DNA from: UBA4421 sp002470275
GTDB taxonomy: Bacteria; Pseudomonadota; Gammaproteobacteria; Pseudomonadales; Azotimanducaceae
NCBI GenBank assembly: GCA_913052345.1
Contig: CAJXDR010000024.1
Span: 1-37,720, forward strand
Direction: 5' to 3'
Length of the DNA: 37,720 nt
Of the stretch, positions 7,899 to 16,200 are shown piece after piece; the first letter of the stretch is position 1, and every line of letters starts with the position of its first letter. The notes beneath the pieces are model-generated. The model saw nothing but the letters and a program-made list of their open reading frames with translations. It was not told where the DNA came from and searched no databases. The position numbers were made by a program, and so were the translations under genes.

Positions 7899-8960
7899 TT
7901 AAGCGGGTCTGCCCAGGCGGCGCAGCCCGTGGAGGGCGACCAGACCAAATGCCAGATGAACGGGCCAATAGCCCAGGGCGCTGGGGAGCAGGCCCTCGGT
8001 CATGCACCAACGATTGGCAATCAGCAGCAGGTAATAGGCGATGACCCAAAGTAGACCGGGTGCCAATCTGGCAAAGCGCCCGTGGCGGGGTTTGACCTGG
8101 GCCTTGGAAATGGCCAAAAGGCTGATGATGACGAAGAAAATCGGAAGGCCTATCCGCCAGTGAAATTCGGCCCGATGCTCGGGGGTTTGGTCTAAGGAAA
8201 GGGTCGCTACGGTCTCTACATCCCGCAGGTCTCGGGTCACCTCTTCCGTCGGAATTTTGAGATGGAAGGTTTGAAAAGACATGACCTCAAAGTCTGCTTG
8301 CCCAGGAATGCCGGTATAGCGTCTCCCATCAATCAGTGACAGCTGCTGGTGGCCGTCTGCCTCGGGTTCGCCCCGCCGACCCTTGGCGGCCCAGATGGTC
8401 ATATGTTCCCCGCTGCTGAGTTGCTTCCTGATGAAGACGTTCAGAATCTCCTGTTCATCGTCACTCAGTCCTTCACTGTAGGTGACCAGGTCCCCGCCCT
8501 CAGTGATGCGGAACGTGCCAGGTCGAAGGGCAGAGAGCCCCAATTTTTGTTGTGCATCGTCAAGGGCATCCTCTAAAGCTAGCCTGGCCGCCGGATTAAG
8601 AGACAAAGCGGTAATCGCCACCAAGAGGGCCAAGACTGTAATACCAGGTGCCAGCCACTGCAGCAGCCGAATATTGTTCATGCCTGCACTTTGCAGAATG
8701 ATCATTTCTTGATTGGAGTAGAGGCGGCCAAAGCTCAAAAAGATCGACACATAGAAGGCGAAAGGAATTACCAACTGCAGCATGCCCGGTAGTCGCAGGC
8801 TGACGACGTAGAGCACCATATTCCCTGGAAGCCCTCCGATGGAGGCTTTTTCTAAGAAGTGAATCAAGCGATCGCCGACCGCCAGCGTTAACAGCACCGC
8901 CAGGGTGATGGTAAAGACCGCCATGAGTTGGCGGTTGAGGTAAAGCGCGCTTACGTTCAT
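7899..8960 (-). CDS. lptF: LptF/LptG (YjgP/YjgQ) family permease, LptF-like
   Basis: 353 residues from ATG 8960, ten bases after the dehalogenase stop; an upstream in-frame start at 8996 would overlap that gene. Family members are inner-membrane subunits of the LptBFG ABC transporter that extracts lipopolysaccharide for export to the outer membrane. Seen: N-terminal membrane spans (LMAVFTITLAVLLTLAVGDRL), the coupling-helix-like region IFLSFGRLYSNQEMIILQSAG (near residues 70-92), a periplasmic beta-jellyroll-like middle domain (about 120-250), and C-terminal spans (IGLPIFFVIISLLAISKAQ, LLWVIAYYLLLIANRW). The region around SNQEMIILQSAG favours LptF over LptG. LptG normally lies directly downstream; here a DUF3429 gene does instead, so lptG must be elsewhere or this is a paralogue. 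Family certain, F/G choice likely. Confidence 0.85.
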   Translation of the reverse strand: MNVSALYLNRQLMAVFTITLAVLLTLAVGDRLIHFLEKASIGGLPGNMVLYVVSLRLPGMLQLVIPFAFYVSIFLSFGRLYSNQEMIILQSAGMNNIRLLQWLAPGITVLALLVAITALSLNPAARLALEDALDDAQQKLGLSALRPGTFRITEGGDLVTYSEGLSDDEQEILNVFIRKQLSSGEHMTIWAAKGRRGEPEADGHQQLSLIDGRRYTGIPGQADFEVMSFQTFHLKIPTEEVTRDLRDVETVATLSLDQTPEHRAEFHWRIGLPIFFVIISLLAISKAQVKPRHGRFARLAPGLLWVIAYYLLLIANRWCMTEGLLPSALGYWPVHLAFGLVALHGLRRLGRPA

Positions 8961-8970
8961 GTATCCAGGC

Positions 8971-9888
8971 TCAGCTATGCTCCGAAAGCCGTTCAAGAAA
9001 CTTTGCCACCACCTCTTCGCCGGCGTCTTCCTGAACGAAGTGTCCGGCGTTAGGAATCTCGTCGAAGGTGGAGCCCTTGATCAAACTAGACCAATGGCGG
9101 CCCCATTCAGGCGTAAAAACCCGGTCGTCGGCGCCAAAAATGAAGTTGACGGGTTTGTGCCACTGTTTCAGCGCGTGGAAGCAGCGCTCTTGTTCTTGAG
9201 CGCCGCCGGCCTCTGGCTCGGCCATGGGAATGCACCAGGGAAAGCGTCGCGCGCCGGCCTTGGACAGCCCCTCTTGATCATAGGGAAGTTCATAAGCGGC
9301 TGAGACCTGATCTTCATTGCCACGCCTGCGGAGGCTGCTGGCGACGATCGCGCCACAGGGAAAGTTTCCCTGGGTCCATCGAAGCCACGCCCGGTGGGTA
9401 GCGGCTTCTCGCCAAAAACGCGTGCCCTCGGTGTATTCGTAGGCCTCATGGTGTAGCCATGTATTCATAATGACTAAACGTGAAAAACGATCCGGCATGT
9501 CCACCGCTTGACGAAGACCAATAGGCCCACCCCAGTCCTGGCAAAAGAGAGTGATATTCCCGAGGTCGAGGGATTCGATCAGGTGACGAATGCGCTCGAC
9601 ATGACGCTCGATAACATACCAATCATCGTCGATGGGTTTATCAGAGCGGCCGAAACCAACGTGATCTGGGGCGATGCATCGATAGCCAGCGGCCAAGAGG
9701 GGCGGCAGCATCTTGTGATACAGGTAGCTCCAGGTGGGTTCTCCGTGGAGCAGGAGCGCAACGGGTGCGTCGCTGGGTCCCTCATCAATGTGGGCCACGC
9801 GTAGACCCGACCACTCAAGGTAGTTCGGCTCGTAGGGAAAGTCCTCCAGGGCGTTAAACCGTTCTTCCGAGGTTCTTACATATTCCAT
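8971..9888 (-). CDS. Haloalkane dehalogenase (alpha/beta hydrolase, subfamily I-like)
   Basis: 305 residues from ATG 9888, preceded by GGAGG at about nine bases; the open frame extends upstream but that start is poor. Hydrolyses carbon-halogen bonds of haloalkanes to an alcohol and halide. Seen: oxyanion motif LLLHGEPTWSYLYH (46-59), nucleophile elbow CQDWGG (D118) with the following Trp that stabilises halide in these enzymes, acidic residue in FGADDRVF, and the catalytic His in NAGHFVQED near the C-terminus. The cap domain between is Trp- and Arg-rich. HGxPTW plus QDWGG distinguishes it from general epoxide hydrolases and fits the DhlA/DhmA type. No signal peptide, so cytoplasmic. It appears to head an operon with lptF and the DUF3429 gene. 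Confidence 0.9.
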   Translation of the reverse strand: MEYVRTSEERFNALEDFPYEPNYLEWSGLRVAHIDEGPSDAPVALLLHGEPTWSYLYHKMLPPLLAAGYRCIAPDHVGFGRSDKPIDDDWYVIERHVERIRHLIESLDLGNITLFCQDWGGPIGLRQAVDMPDRFSRLVIMNTWLHHEAYEYTEGTRFWREAATHRAWLRWTQGNFPCGAIVASSLRRRGNEDQVSAAYELPYDQEGLSKAGARRFPWCIPMAEPEAGGAQEQERCFHALKQWHKPVNFIFGADDRVFTPEWGRHWSSLIKGSTFDEIPNAGHFVQEDAGEEVVAKFLERLSEHS

Positions 9889-9995
9889 AGTGAGCCGCCT
9901 CCAATCGTTGAAGCTGAGAGGGTGCCAGGCCAGCCACGCCCACATCAAGCCCCATTTCGAGCGCGGTTGGCCAGGACCTGCGCCGGGACCCTGAG

Positions 9996-10628
9996 CTAGA
10001 CCAGCGTGATTAACCTGAGGAGCGTTTGGTTGAACTCGGCCAAGGCCCCTTGGATGGGCAGCCCCGCGACGATGGCAATGATCAATCCCAATAAAATGAG
10101 GGTGCCGTAGCGATGGTTATAGGTTCGGTAGAACCTGGCCAAAGGACGCGGCAGGAAATAGGGCAAGATATAGTGGCCGTCCAGAGGGCCAATGGGGATG
10201 AGGTTAAAGATCATAAGCAGTAGATTGACGCTGGCCAAGATGCCGAAGAACAGCTGCATCCCCGGGTCCTGCCACCCTGCCTGATAGGCTAGGACATATA
10301 AATTCCAGGTGACGAGGGCCAGCAGGCCATTCATTAGAGGTCCCGCTGCCGCGATCCAAAGCTCGGAGGATCGATGACGAAAGTTTCTAGGATCTGTGGG
10401 TACTGGCTTGGCATAGCCGAAACCCACCAGGATGACCATCAGCATACCCATGACATCCAGGTGCGCGATAGGATTAAGCGTGAGTCGCCCCTGACGTTCA
10501 GCGGTGGTGTCGCCACACCACTTGGCCACCAGCGCGTGGCCAAATTCATGGCAGCTTAGGGACAGAGCGAGGACCAAGATGAGTAGGCTGAACAATAAAT
10601 ATTCGCCGTTAAGCAGTAGGTTGATCAT
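9996..10628 (-). CDS. Site-2 protease family (M50) membrane metallopeptidase
   Basis: 210 residues, about five membrane spans. The zinc site HEFGH is at residues 27-31 in the first core helix (LILVLALSLSCHEFGHALVA), and the second motif, NLIPIGPLDG (an NxxPxxPLDG form), is in a later helix. Both are the hallmark of intramembrane site-2 proteases of the short, PDZ-less kind. These cleave membrane-embedded substrates; the substrate here is unknown. Start ATG 10628. Diverges from the ELM1-like gene. Its 3' end is 107 bp from the dehalogenase start, so it may lead into that operon or have its own unit. Stop TAG. Confidence 0.92.
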   Translation of the reverse strand: MINLLLNGEYLLFSLLILVLALSLSCHEFGHALVAKWCGDTTAERQGRLTLNPIAHLDVMGMLMVILVGFGYAKPVPTDPRNFRHRSSELWIAAAGPLMNGLLALVTWNLYVLAYQAGWQDPGMQLFFGILASVNLLLMIFNLIPIGPLDGHYILPYFLPRPLARFYRTYNHRYGTLILLGLIIAIVAGLPIQGALAEFNQTLLRLITLV

Positions 10629-10746
10629 TCAGGGCCCATAAAAAGATGGCGGCTTGACCGGCGGCAGTATAGCAATCCAGGACAATGTGACGTATAGAAC
10701 GAAGGTCTAAAACCACGAATCCATCCCTTGCCGAGGAGCAGGGTGT

Positions 10747-11718
10747 ATGGCGGAGAGAAAGAGGACGGCAACCTTGAATGGCATGACAATTTGGCGAATG
10801 ACGGATGGTCGTCCAGGTCACGATAAGCAGTCTGCGGGCCTCGTTCAGGGTCTTGTTGAGGCCATCGCAGACTTGGGTTGGCCTGAGCCGGAGGTCGAAA
10901 CTTTTCTGCTGCCCAAGGATTTGCCTGTGCTCCGCGAACACTGGCGGCACGGGACGGCGTCCCCGGATTTGGTTTTGGGCGCCGGGCGCGCTACGCAGCT
11001 GTCGCTTCTGAGAACAAAATTTGCGCTGGGCAGTCAGGCGGTGCTGCTGATGCGCCCTTACTGGCCCAGCCCGCTTTTTGATCTCATGCTCATTCCGGAA
11101 CATGATGTTTTTTGGTCGGAAAGAAAGGTCCTCAGAACCATGGGCATGCTGGGACCAGTCTCGGCGAAGCATACGTGTAAGGTCGAAGATAAGGGCCTAA
11201 TTCTGTTAGGCGGAGAAAGTCGGCACTTTATATGGAACGAGGAGGCGGTTCTCTCCAGTATTCAGCGCATCCTCACTAGGGATTCGAGCATAAGCTGGAC
11301 GCTTACGGATTCTCGCCGAACCCCGGCGGAGTTGACGCGAAGACTCGGCAGCGACCTCGATATTCAGGTTGAGGACAGGCCTCAGATCGTTCACTGGCGT
11401 GATGCGGACACGAGTTGGCTGTCTGAGGAACTGGCTACGGCGGCTCAGGTCTGGGTGACCGCCGACAGCGCTTCTATGCTCTACGAGGCGTTGTCCGCTG
11501 GGGCGAAGGTCGGTGTGATTGAGCTGCCTTACCGTCGGTCTAGGTCCGGCAATAAGCTACAGCGGGGCCTGGACCAACTGCTGGAGCAAGAGCGCATTGC
11601 GCTGTCTTCTCGTGGGTCAATTAGCGACCAGCGTGTGCGAAGTGTGCCCCTAGGCGAGCATATACGCTGCGCCCAAGTGATTTTGATGCGTTTGTTCATT
11701 GACGGCGCATCGCTCTAG
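10747..11718 (+). CDS. ELM1/GtrOC1-like family protein (DUF1022)
   Basis: 323 residues from ATG 10747 with GAGGAG eight bases upstream; a second ATG at 10783 starts nearer to the conserved region. Seen: TDGRPGHDKQSAGLVQGL (about 19-36), the family's opening motif, then SPDLVLGAGRATQLSLL, RPYWPSPLFDLMLIPEHD and LLGGESRHFIWNEE. The C-terminal half contains AAQVWVTADSASMLYEALSA, similar to glycosyltransferase-B folds. The family is named after a plant mitochondrial fission factor; bacterial members are widespread and often sit near envelope genes, so a nucleotide-sugar or lipid-linked role is suspected but unproven. No signal peptide seen. Divergent from the site-2 protease gene. Confidence 0.85.
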   Translation: MAERKRTATLNGMTIWRMTDGRPGHDKQSAGLVQGLVEAIADLGWPEPEVETFLLPKDLPVLREHWRHGTASPDLVLGAGRATQLSLLRTKFALGSQAVLLMRPYWPSPLFDLMLIPEHDVFWSERKVLRTMGMLGPVSAKHTCKVEDKGLILLGGESRHFIWNEEAVLSSIQRILTRDSSISWTLTDSRRTPAELTRRLGSDLDIQVEDRPQIVHWRDADTSWLSEELATAAQVWVTADSASMLYEALSAGAKVGVIELPYRRSRSGNKLQRGLDQLLEQERIALSSRGSISDQRVRSVPLGEHIRCAQVILMRLFIDGASL

Positions 11719-11733
11719 AGATTCGCCAGCAGG

Positions 11734-11760
11734 CTGCCCCGGTCGAGGATGCCGGGGCAG
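11734..11760. terminator. Strong hairpin downstream of the ELM1-like gene
   Basis: CTGCCCCGG (11734-11742) and CCGGGGCAG (11752-11760) form a perfect 9-bp stem with a 9-base loop, 16 bases after the ELM1-family stop. No T run follows, so it is either a weak intrinsic terminator, a 3'-end stabiliser or a regulatory element ahead of the PhyH gene. Confidence 0.5.
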
Positions 11761-11816
11761 AAGATGGAAGGCCAGAAGGTAGAAGGGCAGAGCATGGAAG
11801 GCGGGGAGGGCAGGCC
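11761..11816 (+). repeat. Purine-rich degenerate repeats before the PhyH gene
   Basis: The 56 bases between the hairpin and the GTG start are almost all purine and carry repeated units related to ATGGAAGG and AGAAGG (for example at 11764, 11772, 11781 and 11794). Several resemble ribosome-binding sites; the last, GGGGAGGG, is properly placed for the GTG at 11817. Confidence 0.4.
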
Positions 11817-12764
11817 GTGTTAAGCGATGATCAAATCGGTTTTTTCAAAACCCAAGGCTATCTGATTATCCAGGGGGCCATGGACCCCACTCGGTGTGCT
11901 CGCGTTCGTGATCTGATGTGGCAGGCACTGCCGCCCACGGCGGACCTGCGACGAGAAGATGCGGCAACCCATATCGGCCCCTTTACCGAAGCGGATGAAA
12001 GCACGGACAGCCGGCATGTCCGTCAGGGGCAGCGTTGGTTGAATCGATTCTTGGGCGTGAATCCGGAAGTGATTGACCTCATATACTCCGAGTCCATCTG
12101 TGCTATGGCTCAACAGCTACTCGGCGGAACGCTTCGCCAAGCCGTTTCTGACGGCATGCCCATGGGCAGTTACGGACCGGCCTGGCCGGGTGGGCCCGTG
12201 GACCCAGCCCTGGGCAACCAGGGTGCACGTGGGGTTTACTGCACGCTGCCCTATGGCAATGTGCCTCGGACCCCAGACCAATGTCATACCGATGGACACC
12301 CATTTCAGCTTGGCGTGGTGGGGCTGATTGACGACTGCCCGTCAGAGGGGGGCGCCTTCAAAGTCTGGCCCGGCTCTCATCGCCTGCTTTACCCCACCTT
12401 TAGGCTGCGTTACGACCAGCCGAGGATTCCCGTCTACCCCCACCTGCCTAAGCTGACCGGTATTGTTCACAGCCCCGCCTATCTGGAGGCGTTGGCGCAA
12501 CTAGATCAGGAGTCAGTGCCCGTTGAGTGTTGGGGCAGCGCCGGTGATATTGTGTTTTGGCACCATCGTTTGGCGCATATGGCGGGCCACAATTACTCCG
12601 CTGATATTCGACAGGCGGTGCTTGCGGATTTTTGGACTGATGCCTTGGATGAGCTAAGGGCTAGACCGGTGGACGTCGATATGTGGCAGGATTGGTCTCC
12701 AGCGGTGCAAAGGTCGGATGGCAGCTACCCCGATGCGCTGGCGCGACATCAAAGGTTACCGTGA
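11817..12764 (+). CDS. Phytanoyl-CoA dioxygenase (PhyH) family protein
   Basis: 315 residues, starting with GTG 11817 behind GGGGAGGG. A Fe(II)/2-oxoglutarate-dependent oxygenase fold is indicated: N-terminal FFKTQGYLIIQGAMDP (9-24), the iron motif HTD (H157, D159) in QCHTDGHPFQLG, EGGAFKVWPGSH shortly after, and the distal HHRLAHMAGHN in the C-terminal third that supplies the third ligand. PhyH enzymes hydroxylate branched acyl-CoAs or a wide range of small molecules; the substrate here is unknown. It is followed 73 bp later by a NUDIX gene on the same strand. Confidence 0.9.
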   Translation: MLSDDQIGFFKTQGYLIIQGAMDPTRCARVRDLMWQALPPTADLRREDAATHIGPFTEADESTDSRHVRQGQRWLNRFLGVNPEVIDLIYSESICAMAQQLLGGTLRQAVSDGMPMGSYGPAWPGGPVDPALGNQGARGVYCTLPYGNVPRTPDQCHTDGHPFQLGVVGLIDDCPSEGGAFKVWPGSHRLLYPTFRLRYDQPRIPVYPHLPKLTGIVHSPAYLEALAQLDQESVPVECWGSAGDIVFWHHRLAHMAGHNYSADIRQAVLADFWTDALDELRARPVDVDMWQDWSPAVQRSDGSYPDALARHQRLP

Positions 12765-12837
12765 CTTTCTCATGGGACCACCGGGGCCTTGGATCGCACG
12801 ACACTGCAACGAACATAAAAAAAAATTAGGATATGAG

Positions 12838-13596
12838 ATGACGCCTCCCTCGGATAACGACCGAACGCATCGTAATGATATGTACGGCAACATCGACGCT
12901 CGGAGCGAAGACGACGCTGGCGTAAGCCCGACGATTCCGGCAGCCACCGTTGTTTTGCTGCGTGATGGTGAGCAGGGGGTTGAGGTGTTGATGCTCCGGA
13001 AGAATAGCAAGATTACCTTCGGCGGCATGTGGGTATTCCCCGGCGGCAAGATCGATGCGGCGGACTATCAAGGGGGCGAAGATGTAGACCAAGCGGCCCG
13101 TTTCGCCGCAGCCAGAGAGACGATGGAGGAGGCGGGCGTTGAGGTGAGCCCCGACGACTTCGTGCAGCTCGCCCACTGGACGCCACCGCCCGGTCCTCAA
13201 AAGCGGTTTGCGACCTGGTTTTTCTTGGCCATTCTCGGGGGCGACCATCACGTTTCTATTGATGACGGTGAGATCAAGGAACATGCCTGGATCAATCCAG
13301 CCGAGGCTTTGGCCAGTCATGCCAGAGGAGAAATCGACTTGGTGCCTCCAACCTGGGTGACTCTATATCACCTGTCTCTTTATGCGCCCTCGTCTCAGGT
13401 TCTGAGTCATTTTCAGGAGAACGGGCATAAGGTTTATGAAACTCGGGTGGTGAAATCAGAGGCCGGCGCGCGGGTCGCGCTTTGGACCGGAGACGCCGGT
13501 TATTCTGCATGGTCGGCTGAGGTCCAGGGCGCACGCCATCGTTTGGTGATGTCCGAGGACGGCTTTGTTTTCGAGCATTCAGAAGAGCCTTACTAG
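12838..13596 (+). CDS. NUDIX hydrolase, NUDT19-like with interrupted Nudix box
   Basis: 252 residues from ATG 12838 (AGGA upstream); the open frame extends 120 bases upstream into the PhyH end, but that stretch has no sensible start. The Nudix motif is split: FPGGKIDAADYQ near residue 70 carries its beginning, then about 20 extra residues precede ARETMEEAGVEV (REUxEExGU part). Insertions at this point are known in the NUDT19/RP2 group, which cleave CoA derivatives. Later, PPPGPQKRFATWFFLA is the family's next conserved block. A role in CoA or acyl-CoA diphosphate turnover is a reasonable guess next to a PhyH gene. Cytoplasmic. Stop TAG. Confidence 0.9.
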   Translation: MTPPSDNDRTHRNDMYGNIDARSEDDAGVSPTIPAATVVLLRDGEQGVEVLMLRKNSKITFGGMWVFPGGKIDAADYQGGEDVDQAARFAAARETMEEAGVEVSPDDFVQLAHWTPPPGPQKRFATWFFLAILGGDHHVSIDDGEIKEHAWINPAEALASHARGEIDLVPPTWVTLYHLSLYAPSSQVLSHFQENGHKVYETRVVKSEAGARVALWTGDAGYSAWSAEVQGARHRLVMSEDGFVFEHSEEPY

Positions 13597-13604
13597 GTCC
13601 GCCG

Positions 13605-13624
13605 CCTGCGTTAGCCGACGCAGG
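13605..13624. terminator. Hairpin after the NUDIX gene
   Basis: CCTGCGT (13605-13611) and ACGCAGG (13618-13624) form a 7-bp stem with loop TAGCCG, eight bases after the NUDIX stop. No T tract follows, so intrinsic termination is doubtful. Confidence 0.35.
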
Positions 13625-13725
13625 ATGCGCGCCGATCAATGGGTTGATTAAATCATGCCGCAGCCCCAGGGTAGGGGGCGAGAAAAATGCCTCGGGGGAG
13701 GCGTGAACGAGAGAGAGAGGGAGTT

Positions 13726-15195
13726 ATGTCAGCAAGTAAGGTGCTGCCGCTAAAGACCATCTATGCCCACGGCACAGTGGGACTGCCTATGGCCGTTTAT
13801 GGATATCCGTTGGCCATCTGGATCCCGGCACAATACTCCGGGGGGCTGGGGCTTGAGTTAGCCACGGTCGGTTTGATCCTAATGCTGGCGCGGTTGACGG
13901 ACGTGATTACAGATCCGCTGATTGGCGAATTGTCGGATCGCTGGCGCACATCCATAGGTCGCCGTAAGCCTTGGCTGGTGATCGGGACGCCGGTGATGCT
14001 GCTGGGCGTCTATAAGCTCTTCATTCCTCAAGGTGAGGTGGGCGTACTCTACTTTCTGATCTGGCTGACGGTCTTTTTCTTAGGGTCAACGATGATCATG
14101 TTGCCGCACCGCGCCTGGGGCGCGGAGATGAGCAACGACTACCATCAGCGGTCTAGAGTCACGGCGGCCAGGGAATTTTACTATTTGGCCGGGCTATTGA
14201 TCGCGGCGACGGTCCCCATGGTCGTAGAAATTACCGCTGACGGTGGCGAGAGCGTGATGGGCGTCCTGTCCAACCTGGGACGGGACGCGGCAGGCGTTTT
14301 CACCGGCGATATTATGAATAAGGTGCCCACGGATAGGGCGGCGTTGACCGGGCCCGTGCTGGCGGCGCTGGCGTGGGCCCTAATAGGCCTCTTGCCCTTG
14401 GCGGCCGTGATCTGCTTTTTTTTGGTCAAGGAACCGCCTGTTTCATCCGTTCAGAAGCAGGTCCCCATAAAGGAAGGCATCCTGCACCTCCTGAAAAATG
14501 GCCCGATGCTCCGCGTCCTGATGATCGTGCTGCTGGTGCACTTTGGCGAGTCGTTTCGTAACGCCGTATCGCTTTTCTTCATCCGCGATATCGTTGGCGT
14601 GCCCACCATCGGTGCCGCCTACTTTTTCTATTTCGCTGCAGGGCTGGCGGCGATTCCCTTCTGGTTGGCCATGGGCCGACGCTTCGGTAAGCATCGGGCC
14701 TTTATGGCCACGCTGATCACCGTGGCCGCCGTTAGTGCTCTAAATCTATCCTTGGTCAGTGGCGACTATCTGCCCTTCTTTTTGCTGTTTATCGTGAAGG
14801 GTTTTTGCTTTGGTGGCCTGCACTTCCTGCCGATCGCCATGCTGGCCGATGTGGTGGACGTAGACTCCGCGCGCACCGGCGGCAAACGAGCGGGGACCTA
14901 TTTCGCCATTTTTGGCTTCACGGAAAAGATTGCCATCGCCTTTGGTACTGGATTCTCGCTCATCCTGGTGGGCATGCTGGGATTCGATCCGGCGCAAGGG
15001 GTGGCTGGCAGTTCTGAGCTTGGCGTAACCTCTCTGCGCCTGGTCTACTGTCTCGGCCCCGTGGTGTTTTATGGCCTGGCGATGAAGCTGATTTGGAACT
15101 ATCCCCTCACCCCAAGCCGGCATGCACGGTTGCGGGATCGCTTGGCCCGCCGAGAGGCGCGCCTGTTAGAGAAGCAGGCTGGTGAGGTCAGATAG
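13726..15195 (+). CDS. GPH/MFS family sugar-type cation symporter
   Basis: 489 residues from ATG 13726, chosen over an upstream in-frame start because a GAGAGGGAG ribosome-site-like tract lies directly before it. Twelve hydrophobic segments are expected; the family hallmark RLTDVITDPLIGELSDRW (about 55-72), followed by GRRKPWLVIGTP, is the melibiose-carrier (glycoside-pentoside-hexuronide) signature in loop 2-3. Also seen: WGAEMSNDYHQRSRVTAARE and LADVVDVDSARTGGKRAGTY, both typical of this group. Imports sugars or other organic solutes with a cation; the substrate is not predictable. Nearby genes are not sugar enzymes, so lipid-like or glycosidic substrates are equally open. Stop TAG. Confidence 0.92.
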   Translation: MSASKVLPLKTIYAHGTVGLPMAVYGYPLAIWIPAQYSGGLGLELATVGLILMLARLTDVITDPLIGELSDRWRTSIGRRKPWLVIGTPVMLLGVYKLFIPQGEVGVLYFLIWLTVFFLGSTMIMLPHRAWGAEMSNDYHQRSRVTAAREFYYLAGLLIAATVPMVVEITADGGESVMGVLSNLGRDAAGVFTGDIMNKVPTDRAALTGPVLAALAWALIGLLPLAAVICFFLVKEPPVSSVQKQVPIKEGILHLLKNGPMLRVLMIVLLVHFGESFRNAVSLFFIRDIVGVPTIGAAYFFYFAAGLAAIPFWLAMGRRFGKHRAFMATLITVAAVSALNLSLVSGDYLPFFLLFIVKGFCFGGLHFLPIAMLADVVDVDSARTGGKRAGTYFAIFGFTEKIAIAFGTGFSLILVGMLGFDPAQGVAGSSELGVTSLRLVYCLGPVVFYGLAMKLIWNYPLTPSRHARLRDRLARREARLLEKQAGEVR

Positions 15196-15226
15196 GGGCG
15201 GGATGCCGTATACCTGGGAACCGAGT

Positions 15227-16180
15227 CTAGGTCCCCTCAAAGAGTCGACGCGGGTTATCGATGAACAGCATGTCGATATCTCGCTCCGTCGCGCCAAGGC
15301 GCTGAAGTTCTGGAATAACGTGATGATGCATGTAGAGGAACTGATCCGGATTAGAGCGCTGAAAAGCATGTTCTTCGGGAATGCTGCCGTCAGGGTTTTC
15401 ATTATGGATATGCAAACAAATGCAGTCATGAGACGGGCATAGGCGTTCCCCGTACCCCATATCCATGAGTTTTTTCAGGGTTGCCGTACGCATGGCTGGG
15501 CTGACATAACGGCCCGGGTAGCGGTCTAGGCCCAGGTAACAGCCCTGGGCCAGAATCCACTCAAGATATTCGGTGTCGGTGGTGTCGTTGCTGTGATCGA
15601 TTTTGACCCGGCTGAGGTCCACACCCTCCTCTCTGAAGATGGCGATCTGCCGGCGGGCAACCTGGCCGGTGGGGTAGGAGTGCACCATGATGGGCACCTT
15701 GGTTTGCAGGTGCGCACGCGCAACGGCTCTGGCCATGGTCTCCAGGGGTGGCGTCACGCCCTCAAAATCTGCGGCGCATTTGAGCATGCCAGCCTTGATC
15801 TGTGTCCCTCTGAAACCCTCGGTGAGGTCTTTGATAAATTCGTCGGCCATTTGATTGGGCCCGACGCCCTGCATAAATCTCGGCACGTCGAGCCACCAGC
15901 CGGTTACGTTGATCAAATTGACGCCCGAGGCTTCGGCGACGGTTTTCAGCAGCTGGGGATCGCGGCCCAGGTCAAAGGTTGTGGCGTCGAGCATGGTCTG
16001 AATGCCGCCAGCCTTTGCCTTCTTGAGGGCTGCGATGGCCCGCTGCTCTCGATTCGGGCCCAAGAGATCCGGATAGTGGGTGGATAAGCCGCTGGCCGCG
16101 ACCATTACGTGCTCGTGCATCAGCGTGAAGCCCAGGTCTTTGCTGTCTAGGGGCCCCAGCACACTATTGATAGTCGCCAT
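15227..16180 (-). CDS. Phosphotriesterase-family metal-dependent hydrolase
   Basis: 317 residues from ATG 16180. Amidohydrolase TIM barrel with a binuclear metal site: HEH (22-24, in LMHEHVMV), a probable carboxylated Lys in QIKAGMLKCA (about 126-135), His in PIMVHSYPTGQVA and in RVKIDHSND, and Asp in LCPSHDCICL. These match the phosphotriesterase/lactonase (PTE, PLL) family. True substrates of such enzymes are often lactones; phosphotriesterase activity may be promiscuous. No signal peptide is seen. It follows the DUF6265-like gene by 20 bp on the same strand, suggesting one operon. Stop TAG, 31 bp from the convergent transporter gene. Confidence 0.92.
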   Translation of the reverse strand: MATINSVLGPLDSKDLGFTLMHEHVMVAASGLSTHYPDLLGPNREQRAIAALKKAKAGGIQTMLDATTFDLGRDPQLLKTVAEASGVNLINVTGWWLDVPRFMQGVGPNQMADEFIKDLTEGFRGTQIKAGMLKCAADFEGVTPPLETMARAVARAHLQTKVPIMVHSYPTGQVARRQIAIFREEGVDLSRVKIDHSNDTTDTEYLEWILAQGCYLGLDRYPGRYVSPAMRTATLKKLMDMGYGERLCPSHDCICLHIHNENPDGSIPEEHAFQRSNPDQFLYMHHHVIPELQRLGATERDIDMLFIDNPRRLFEGT

Positions 16181-16200
16181 GAGTGACTCCGGTCTATTTG

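Noticed and set aside
15196..15226. Imperfect hairpin between the transporter and phosphotriesterase-family genes
   Set aside because: The GGGAACC/GGTCCC pairing has a bulge and overlaps a coding end; too weak to call a terminator.
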